Of a stretch of 16,222 bases of DNA, positions 8,239-16,222 are shown one piece after another. Location: the NCBI GenBank assembly GCA_000787465.1, contig JSYX01000707.1:1-16222 (forward strand). Reading direction: 5' to 3'. Made by a program: the position numbers and the translations under genes. The DNA is from Thermomucor indicae-seudaticae. Taxonomy: Eukaryota > Mucoromycota > Mucoromycetes > Mucorales > Lichtheimiaceae. Numbering within the stretch: position 1 is the stretch's first letter; each line of letters begins with the position of its first letter. Under the pieces are notes generated by a model. It saw nothing but the letters and a program-made list of their open reading frames with translations. It was not told the origin of the DNA and ran no database searches.

Positions 8239-10723
8239 ATGATGACATATCTCGCGCAACACCGACAGCCTGGTTTGCTGAACAAAGGAGGAGGAGAAGG
8301 ACAACAGCGACGACGAGAAGTCGGTGATTATTACCTTGGAAAGACCATTGGTCGTGGAGCGACTGGTAAAAACGGAGACGTGAATGACGAGCCCCTTTTT
8401 CGCTCCTTAACAAGGCAAAATTATAGGACGGGTAAAGCTTGGAATTCATCGTCAGACGGGCGAAAAAGTCGCGATCAAAGCCGTTGCACGTAGTCAACTA
8501 GCGCAATCGGAAGCTTTGTCTCGATGCATCCAGCGAGAATTAGCCGTTTTACAGCTCTTGGATCATCCGAACCTGGTCGTGTTAAAGGAAGTCCTTCAGG
8601 ATTCTGCAAACGTTTATTTTGTGATGGAATATGTGGAGGGCGGTGAACTGTTTGATATTTTATCGGAACACGGCCGACTTTCCGAACAGGAAGCCCGGAT
8701 GCTTTTCCAACAACTTGCGACTGCATTGGCCTGGTGTCATTCACACTATATTTGGTAATTTGCCTAAATCAAGGAAAATAACAATATGCATAATTGATTG
8801 ATTTGCATTTGAAAAGTCATAGAGACCTTAAACCAGAAAATATCCTGCTGGACAAGGAACAAAAGCATTTAAAGATCGCCGATTTTGGTATGGCTGCGAT
8901 TCAACTTCCAGCCAAACTCTTAGAAACCAGCTGCGGGTAATCATTCATCATCCCCTTTGTATAAAGACAAAGAAATTAACTATGACCGTGGTTTATAGTT
9001 CACCCCATTATGCAAGTCCAGAAGTAGTCAGGGTAAGGTTTATATACACAGATTTGTTCACTGCTATACAGAGAAAGACTGAATGACACATGTTCCTTTT
9101 TTGATAAGAAGGGTACACACTATTACGGTCCCGCCGCGGATGTTTGGTCTTGTGGTGTGATCCTGTACGTCATGTTGACTGGATACTTGCCCTTTGACGA
9201 TAATACTATCAGTCGCTTACTGGCAAAGATCAAGGCCGGTCGATACGTTCCTATACCTGCTTGGCTCTCACCGGAAGCCCAAGATCTTATTAAAAGCATG
9301 CTGGTCGTTGATCCAAGCAAGCGTATCACGGTAAGTGAAAGAAATACAACGGCCCTTTTCGTATGCATTAGGCTAAGCGATATCATCGTTTGCTGTTATC
9401 TAGTTGGAAGGGGTCCTTGCACATCCATGGTTAACCAACAAGACATTTCTCGGGACCGACCTAAGGTTTCCAGACGCACTGCCTCTCGCTGCTCAAAAGG
9501 TGACGATGTACGATGACCCCTTGCATGACCCAAGTCTCGAGGGTCCCCTCATATCAGATGCTTTGGACCTGGACGGTCGTATCTGGGAAACCTTGAAGAT
9601 CTTATGGCAAGATTACAGTGTGGATGACCTCTTGACTGCGTTGATTTGTAATGGGTAATCCTCCTTCTGAAACTCCTTTTCTTATATCAGATCTTGATGA
9701 TGACAATCATAATAGGGCCAATGTTCCTAAGCTGACTTGCCGGCTACTACAGCAACGCGTTATGCGTGCTGAGAATCAAGGTAAAAATAACGACGAAATT
9801 GATCCCAATACTAAGAACAATACTCATATCCATGGTTTAAAGATCAAATGATGGATGATATTCCTCCCGTGACACCTCCATTCACACCACCTCCAGCACC
9901 CTACTGTTATTCCAATTCCAAATGCAGTTTACCGCCGACGCCCTGTGATTCAACCATGTCTTGCATCAGCGGCCTACCTTCGACTCCTAAAAGCATTCCC
10001 ACATTAAATCTGGACCTATCATGGCATTCTGAAATACAGAAAGAACAACAAGAATCGCGTACTAGTCATGCACGTTATTCCTGGTTGGAAGTCACCAACG
10101 GGAAATCTGCTCCAACCCTTGTCTCGCCACTCCGGCCACGTCCATTGTTCTCATGTGATCAAAAAAGCGCCCGCATCCACCTGCATCGCCTATTATCACC
10201 ATCATACAAATGCGATAACACCACGGAGACACGGAAAAACGATAATGCAGGAGGATCCTTGTGGAGCTGGCTATTATCTGCATGTACAGCCAAAAAGGAA
10301 CAAGAGCAACCCAACAAGGTAAAACAGTTATATTTGGCAAGGAAAAAGGAGAGAAAGAACTAAGGTTTCTTTTGCGTTGACCTAAGCCAGATATTTACCA
10401 TTGAACGATCTGCCAAACATGAATGCGAAGCAGCAGGAAAACTACACCAAATTCTCGAAGAACATTTTCAAGGCAAATTAAGCGGTCGGATATACCCCAC
10501 GGGATACATTGTCTGGACTGGATCCATTCCCAGTCAAAGTCTTTTATTCTCATGCCAAATCCAACCCTTGCCTCATGACCGTGTAAAGATTCTATTCAAC
10601 TTTTCTTTTTCTTCTTCTTCTTCTTGTCAACTAGTAGAACAGGCCATTCAGAGCCTGTTACAGATTTGGGATACATATGATTTGGATGCCAAAACAGTGG
10701 CCTCCGCCAATGGATGGTTATAA
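8239..10723 (+). CDS. AMPK-related Ser/Thr kinase, BRSK/Gin4/Cdr2-like
   Basis: Nine exons: 8239-8365, 8427-8754, 8817-8936, 8999-9032, 9112-9330, 9404-9654, 9716-9780, 9843-10318 and 10391-10723, giving 650 aa. Every junction keeps frame; introns are 61-79 nt, all GT-AG. The catalytic domain spans about 32-284 and is complete: Gly loop GRGATG (38-43), Lys60, Glu80, HRDLKPEN (153-160), DFG (174-176) and activation loop [15 protein letters not shown] with Thr189, the position LKB1-type kinases phosphorylate in BRSK. A UBA-like segment follows (about 330-380), then a Pro/Thr-rich linker (about 387-415) with Ser/Thr-Pro sites and a C-terminal part (541-650) that may be a KA1-like membrane-binding domain, interrupted by a short Ser run. 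Relatives in yeasts (Gin4, Kcc4, Hsl1, Cdr2) act at the cortex, linking septins and cell size to Wee1; that role is inferred. Two ATGs are adjacent at the start. The stop overlaps the neighbouring gene's stop. Confidence 0.93.
10718..10723. other. Shared stop palindrome of two convergent genes
   Basis: TTATAA is its own reverse complement. On the plus strand it is the last Leu codon and TAA of the kinase; on the minus strand it is the last Leu codon and TAA of the lyase. The two coding sequences therefore overlap tail-to-tail by exactly six bases, and each 3' UTR must run into the other gene's coding sequence. Confidence 0.85.
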
Positions 10724-12319
10724 TAGTAATAAAGGGGCAGTACTAACGGTAGTACTGGTCAAAATCAAGATGTACAGCAGCAGCAGTCTAATATCGAACT
10801 CCTCCATCACTACAGCAGGAGCAGATGATGATGCAGGGTCTCCTCCAAAGTACTGATACGGTCGCGTGAGTCGAGTGATATTGTATGCATGCTGGTACCG
10901 ATCCGCCAAAATCATGCCCAACTCATGGTAACTCCAATTGTTGTACTGTATCGCAGCCGTATCCAGGATATCGACCAGCATATAGGATGTGTTAAATCCT
11001 CCAATGTTTCTAAAACCCCACCCGGCCTCGTTCATGGCATAGGGTACCAAGTAATCCAAGGCACGTTTGAGCCCTTTGCCATCCACCGTTTCGTAATGAT
11101 ACAGATCCAGTCCCAACGACTCCCCGAGCTCCGCAAGGGCAAAGAGTCCCTTGAGATTAAAGATCGAATAAAACCAAGAGTTGGCTCGTGCCGTCTCGAG
11201 GTACATTTCACCTGAAGGCCGGATTTGTTCCGCGATCCGACTCGCGGTTGCGTTTTCCAGGACTTGACGAGCGAGATCGTGTTGGTTGAGAAACCGATGA
11301 ATGCATGCCCTTTGTACATCATAATATGTGCCTGATGCATCCATATTAGATAAGTCCGTCACCTTAACTACAAATGCAAGAATGGTCTACTTGCCATGGT
11401 TATTGTGCGAGTCTCTCTCATAGACACCGTTGGGACTCTTGGTCAACCAGTCCATATAAAGCGAAAACCAGTGCCGCAAGTGAGCATTCATCCGTGGCTT
11501 CCACGCGCGGCTCTGCTGCAGGATGGCTACCGAATCCAGGAGATCGGGCACGATATGAAAATCAATGATCCCTTTCGCGCGACCCGTCTTGTATCCGCGC
11601 ACCAGCGACGCATACTGCAAGTGTGGATTCATCCGCGTCTCTGGGTTCACGAACCAGTCGTGGATCCGCTCCGTGGCCCTTTCGGCATACGTCTCGTTAT
11701 CGAAATAATGATACGCCAACGACAGAAACCGGACTTCATGCACCAGATCATGGAAATTCTTATAGTCCGAGACATTGTAAATTTCTGGGTTTACGAGCCC
11801 GTCATGTCGTTCGTAGGGCAACCCGTTAGGTTGCGACTTGTTAGGCCAAAAGTATCGGGCCAGTGAGACGTAGTCGTGAGGGTCATGCCCGGGTGCGAGC
11901 GTCTTGTCCTTTCCCACCACCGTCAGTCGCGTTGTAGCGTTAAGTAAGCGATCTGCCTTCTTTTTGAGAAACCACAAGGCATGCTGAAACCCACGGTCGT
12001 ATTCTAATTCTGGCATATGCTGCTTGTTCACTAAAAGTACGTTTGGATCAGTCATTGCAAACGAAAGCGCGTTGTCCGGTATCTCCGCTGGAGGATCTTC
12101 GGCCTTCGGCACAGGATAGTTCCATCCGCCCACGTCCATTCGAAGCAGTGACATGGCATTGTCGTCGTCTAGTGGGACCGTGCCGTCGTCCTCATCCTCT
12201 TCTCCAGTAATCAGTGATGATACGCTCACGATAAACTCGCTTTCAAACCCACAGACAATCTTGACAAAGAAAAACGACAAAAGAAGAATAAGGCACCGAA
12301 TATTTGCTTGTAACAACAT
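10718..12319 (-). CDS. Secreted alginate-lyase-fold polysaccharide lyase
   Basis: Two minus-strand exons, 12319-11395 and 11331-10718, give 512 aa. The 63-nt intron (11332-11394) has a GC donor (G|GCAAGT) and CAG acceptor; only this junction joins the halves of the motif SHNNHG-TYYDVQ (304-315). That Asn-Asn-His-Gly motif, with NPHLQYA (231-237) and GRAKGIID (246-253), marks the alginate_lyase (PF05426) fold, which cleaves uronate polymers by beta-elimination; the His and Asn are the likely catalytic residues. Residues 1-24 form a signal peptide (MLLQANIRCLILLLSFFFVK...), which decides the start; the ATG at 12427 would overlap the upstream gene. Several N-glycosylation sequons (NAT, NKS, NVS, NET, NTS) fit secretion. 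The last 22 or so residues are hydrophobic, so a GPI signal or membrane tail is possible. Fungi of this type carry glucuronic-acid-rich wall polymers, making these a plausible substrate; substrate and CAZy family are not determined here. Confidence 0.9.
10728..10733 (+). terminator. Candidate poly(A) signal of the kinase gene
   Basis: AATAAA begins 5 bases after the kinase stop codon. It lies inside the final codons of the convergent lyase gene. Confidence 0.45.
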
Positions 12320-12388
12320 GAAATGAAAGATAAACAACAGATCCTCACTTTCATTCGCACACTCCCGCATATTTTTCTGAGACAACCA

Positions 12389-12394
12389 TTTATT
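12389..12394 (-). terminator. Candidate poly(A) signal of the SMCR8-like gene
   Basis: On the minus strand this reads AATAAA, about 20 bases after the TGA at 12415-12417. It lies within the 95-bp gap before the lyase start at 12319, so the terminator and the next gene's promoter share that gap. Confidence 0.5.
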
Positions 12395-12414
12395 CACCGA
12401 GGCATAATTTTTCC

Positions 12415-15279
12415 TCATTGTGTACAAACAATGCTGGCAAAATACTTGGTTTCAGGACAAGCAGTCAGCAGCAAGCATAATTGTGAAACGTTCCATATAA
12501 TCTTACCACAACAATGCTTTGATCGTCTCCATGAACGTCCAGTGTTTCCGCTAAAAATCGTCGTCCTCGCCTCTCGGTCAGCGATAACATATCCGCTGCT
12601 GAGACTCTGGAGCTCTGTTCTTGTAGGCGATTGTTGTCTGGAGCTCTATCGTTCTCATCGTCTTCATCATCATAAAAGTCGTCTTCGTCGTCGTCGCCTT
12701 CTTCGTCACCTTCTTCGTCATCCGAAGAACCTGTCTGAAGTGATTTGGCTTTTGGATCCCTTTGACGAGCGTCTTCATCGTTTTCCCGTTCTTCTATCCT
12801 TCGGAGATAGCTCATAATCTTTCGAACGCTCCATTTCTTGGCGAGGGAGTTCTTGCGATGCTCCTGTGTACTATCTTTGCCACTATTCCTGATGTTGCAA
12901 AGGTCTCTTCCAATCGCATGCCCTCCAAGGACGAACAAGTGATGGTAAATGTAGGCTTTTAGGGCAATCTCAGTGCACAACGTGTTCAAGAAACTCAAAA
13001 ATGCATGGTTCGCCTGATGATACATTTAGCAAGTAGAGATTAACATGATTTATACATGATCACTTACCGGTGCAGAGTCCATATACTTTATAATCTCATG
13101 AATCCATCGACCGTCCAGATAGAGAGGGCTGGTTATCAAGCTCGCCTTGCGCTCAACAGTAACATCCATGCAGGCCATATCCAGCTTGAAAATGCTTGAA
13201 TCCACATTGTCCTTAGAAGCCCCAACAAGTCGAACGTCAGCGAGCTCTTTATCCGTCAGCTTTGCGTCAGACCATGCTTTAATCTTTGCAAGCTTTTGCA
13301 CATGGCACGGAACAAATACAGAAAGTGTCCGAATAATATCCTGAACCAAGCTAAGCGACCAAAAGCATGGGTCAACAAAGAGAGGTCCAGAAAACCAAAA
13401 TCGACCGTCCGCCTTACCATCGATTTTCTGTAACACCCAAGACAACTACAGGCCTGCCTGTCAGCAGTGTAAAGATAATATGTGGAAGTACTTCCCGGAG
13501 TTCAACGATGATCTTGACATATTTCTCTTCTTCATCGTCCTGCCATAGCCGGCCCGATGCAAGCTCAATCGATGCCAAAGGATTCCGGCTTTCAGTCTCC
13601 CCTGGTTCTTCTGGGATCCGATCTGGCTGATAGTGTTTCTGATGGTGCGGCGGCGGATTTTTCATATTGATGACAAACGTCTGACCCACTGACACTACCC
13701 CAGAGTGCGGTTCCAGATAGTTCGTTTCTTCATCGATAAAATCAAGTATTTCGTTATCTCGGCCTAAATCTCTAGTCAATTCCATCATTGCTGTGATCGC
13801 TTCACTGTACATATCATGTACTATCGCGCTTGACAAGGTCGATTTCCTTGCATCCGAAGCATCGTTTTCGTTGAGAGATTTGGGTTCAATAACAGAAACT
13901 AGGGGTATCACTGTGGTTTCCGGTCGCTTCGCACGCAAAAACGCAGGCTCTTGACAAAGCTGAGCCAGAGTGCGCAGTTTACGTTCGAAATTTGGCACGG
14001 GATGAAGAGTTTCAACGAACTTCGGCTATTGCTTCACTTTTAGAAACGGCAAATATTTTCTCTCTTTCCTAGATCCTCTTATTACTTGCCTTATAATCTT
14101 CAGCGGGCTTTATGATCGAAATCGAACCCGTACTTTCGTTATGCATATGAGCAAATAATGCCGATGATTGCAAAGACGAGCTGACGGGTTCTTGTGGTGC
14201 TGTCATCTGATCTTTCTTTACAGTTTCGCCGATTGTAGTGGTAGGTCCAACACTGGCAAATTCATCCGGATTCCTTGGCACATCATGATCTGATTCTCGA
14301 GACGGCTCGTGTGATAGCTGTGAAACGTGAGACTCGATAGCATCAATCATCAATTTCGTGACGGTAATAGCTTGTTGCAGGGCCTCGATTGACACTGGAG
14401 ACTTCTTCTCCGTCTCCTTTCCCGAGTTCAAGACTGATCCAGTGTACTCCAGATCGAGCAGTCTGCATTTGAGATCTAGGCAAAAGTTAGAGAAGTTCCC
14501 TTTCTTCATCCGTCGAGCAACCTAAATGCAGTGATATCAGCAAAAGGTAGGGCAGCGTGCATTTCTTGAGTTTGCGCTTTATCTTGCCTCTTTAAATCTT
14601 TCAATAAAGGTATCAAACCGTGACAGAATCTTTTCGGGATCGCTTGTAATGTACGATAGAGCAACTGGATGCACGTATCCACGAGCATTAATGTCAAAGA
14701 GTGTCAGATGATGTGTCTAATTCAGGGTTCTTGAATTCGAGGACCTTCCCTTATTTGTCTCGCTCAGGTTTATACTTACAAATGCATAGCATTGCTGATC
14801 CATATCTGTGGTATATACTTGGGTATCATCGGGAATAGAGAATGTCTTGTCTGCGTCCCAATCATCTTGGTAAGGCAAATCCAAATGTCTAGTAGCGTTG
14901 AATCGTGAGATATAATGATACTCTTTTGAGATATTTGCTTACTCAACGTCAACGGCTTGATCGACTGAAACCACTCGCACAGCAAATGCATTCAGATCAA
15001 AATCCTGCAAGCCGAGAGCTTTCAATTCGCTATCGATAGGGCTGGTGTGCTTGTCGTCAACTTGCTCGCCCTGCTGGAGATCAAGGTACCTTGTGCCAGT
15101 TACAATGGCAAGCGGCAACGGGCCTTCGAGCTCCGAGAATTCGCTAATGGCAATGAAATCGGGTCGCTGCAGCTCATCACTACATGTTGAAATAGCTACT
15201 TGAGGACTACTAGTATTGCGTAAGGGGAAATGCCAGTTGCAGGTTGGTAATGTTTAACGTACGAAGAGACAGTAGCCAT
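12415..15279 (-). CDS. SMCR8-like longin/DENN protein
   Basis: Nine minus-strand exons: 15279-15263, 15209-14943, 14888-14780, 14716-14588, 14521-14090, 14025-13418, 13350-13068, 13013-12507 and 12444-12415; 793 aa, all phases consistent. The longin part carries DFIAISEFSELEGPLPLAIV (23-42), then DFDLNAFAVRVVSVD, THHLTLFDINARGY (132-145) and FCLDLKCRLLDLEYT (187-201). These match, in order, SMCR8 landmarks (DFILISEFSEQVGPQPLL, HHLTLYDLEARG, KKLKDLDYT). After a Ser/Thr-rich linker (about 225-318) the DENN part has KLRTLAQLC, then the strand GRPVVVLG (508-515). Human SMCR8 binds C9orf72 and WDR41 to regulate small GTPases, autophagy and lysosomal signalling; folliculin/Lst7 is a cousin. Human SMCR8 is somewhat longer. 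Oddities: a 17-nt first coding exon, two GC-AG introns (14522-14587 and 14026-14089) and an acidic insert (713-741) near the C-terminus. The weakest calls are the first exon and the nine-residue last exon. A folliculin assignment is possible but fits the N-terminal motif less well. Confidence 0.85.
12636..12722 (-). repeat. Acidic codon repeat inside the SMCR8-like gene
   Basis: A run of GAC/GAT/GAA codons encodes a stretch (residues 713-741) in which about 21 of 29 residues are Asp or Glu. The DNA is a degenerate trinucleotide repeat, so its length may vary between strains. It lies within the C-terminal DENN region, probably as a disordered loop. Confidence 0.8.
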
Positions 15280-16222
15280 CGCGTAGATGAGCAATAGATA
15301 GGTTCATGCAATTTGAACACAGTGAACGACAGGGAAGGGTACTGGATCTCGTTATTAAATAGACGCGTGGCAAAGAAAGAAACATTGACGTTGGGAGAAA
15401 AAAACACACTGCGTCTATTTTTTCTGTTCATGCGGGTCCTGCTTTTTCTGCGTCTCCGCCGTGCATTCTGGACCTTGTTTAGAACGGATGTGACCCCGAC
15501 AAGGTCCTTTGCCAGGGCCATTTAGATGATCACATCAGCAACGACCATATGAACTACAGGTTTACTTTTTAAAATTTGCAGTAATGTACAAAAGATTTTG
15601 GAAGGGAAAAAATGATTTACGGAAAAGAGATACGATAATTTGCAGCAAAGAGATATCAGAATATGTGGTCAGTCCATTTGTCACTGCTTCAATACAGTAA
15701 ATCATTTACACTTACACCTGTACGCCCCGAAAAGCAGCCAGTGGGGTCAACGCCAAGGCTCACTACAACGAAAGCCCAAATGTCCCACCCATACCCCTGC
15801 CGGTTAGACCCGCAGTCGGCCCCACACTCCCCAAAGTGAAGAGGGGAAAAACCTATCATCATCATGAGAATTTACATCGATAGAAAATCGTAACAGAAAG
15901 AACGTGCCATCACGCGATTTGGCAAAGAATACCCTTGCCTTTGGAAACAACCTTCATTGCGCCAATAAAAGACCTTCTTCGTCTGCCTTGCGAGTAATAG
16001 TATCACTGGTCAAAAGTCTTGCGCGGAAGGAGAACACACATCTCCGGACTTGCATGAGAATTTTCATTGACAGACTCTTGTGGATGATATGGACAGTGCA
16101 GTAATATAACTTTTCAAAGAGTGTGCGAGTTGAGGATGCTTGTAATATGAAGAAGAAAGGGAAGACAAAAGAATGTTGAATATTGAACGCCCTTTGTTTA
16201 AATATCTATTTTGGCCGAGACA
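15280..16222. other. Region upstream of the SMCR8-like gene, no supportable gene
   Basis: Open frames exist (plus 15313-15525, minus 15521-15210, plus 15904-16104) but show no domain. The minus frame of 15521-15210 runs into the first intron of the SMCR8-like gene. A C-rich island (about 15715-15845) stands out from AT-rich flanks and carries a plus-strand open stretch of about 60 codons (15700-15880). At the right edge the minus strand has TATTTAAA (16197-16204) followed by a CT-rich stretch (16149-16173), resembling the promoters of other genes in the window, and then a 37-codon ORF (16067-15954). Confidence 0.5.

Noticed and set aside
9655..9658. TAA at 9656-9658 as the kinase stop
   Set aside because: A 61-nt GT-AG intron (9655-9715) removes it and rejoins the frame with the UBA-like segment.
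11396..11866. 156-codon plus-strand frame opposite the lyase
   Set aside because: It is antisense to the PF05426-type core and has no features of its own.
12320..12427. Upstream ATG (12427) as the lyase start
   Set aside because: It would add 36 residues before a good signal peptide and overlap the last exon of the SMCR8-like gene.
15210..15521. 103-codon minus-strand frame as first exon of the SMCR8-like gene
   Set aside because: It is Arg-rich low-complexity sequence and ends in the intron. The short exon at 15279-15263 joins in frame and gives a sensible N-terminus.
15700..15850. C-rich island as a spliceosomal or other known structural RNA
   Set aside because: I compared it by memory with U1, U2, U4, U5 and U6 landmarks and found no match to 5' ends or Sm site arrangement.

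Overview
The window reads as nuclear DNA of a filamentous fungus, most likely an early-diverging one (Mucoromycota, probably Mucorales). Genes are cut by many very short introns (53-79 nt, GT/GC...AG), promoters pair TATA-like boxes with pyrimidine tracts, and the gene set (Cys-rich secreted protein, ZIP transporter, BRSK/Gin4-type kinase, PF05426-type polyuronide lyase, SMCR8-type DENN protein) fits that group. The lineage is an inference from gene content and intron style.

The left 6.5 kb is gene-poor. Positions 1-3353 hold only short, degenerate open stretches, one hairpin and a diverged repeat. On the minus strand at 3354-3932 lies a small secreted Cys-rich protein with one intron and a TATA box. 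Positions 3994-6484 are again gene-poor, apart from an imperfect direct repeat at 4296-4447.

The right 9 kb is compact. ZIP metal transporter (+, 6575-7793, 4 exons); AMPK-related kinase of the BRSK/Gin4/Cdr2 type (+, 8239-10723, 9 exons); alginate-lyase-fold secreted enzyme (-, 10718-12319, 2 exons); SMCR8-like DENN protein (-, 12415-15279, 9 exons). The kinase and lyase genes converge and overlap by six bases: the palindrome TTATAA supplies the last Leu codon and the stop codon of both. The lyase and SMCR8-like genes follow each other on the same strand with only 95 bp between stop and start. The last 940 bp hold no gene I can support, but contain a C-rich island with a 60-codon open frame.

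I reassembled 21 introns by hand, using frame continuity and family motifs. Three of them, one in the lyase and two in the SMCR8-like gene, use GC instead of GT donors, an unusually high share. The genes do not form an obvious pathway: secretion/cell surface (secreted protein, lyase), metal homeostasis (ZIP), morphogenesis/cell-cycle signalling (kinase) and vesicle/nutrient-signalling GTPase regulation (SMCR8-like). I see no mobile element with intact coding capacity, no tRNA or rRNA gene and no CRISPR array.
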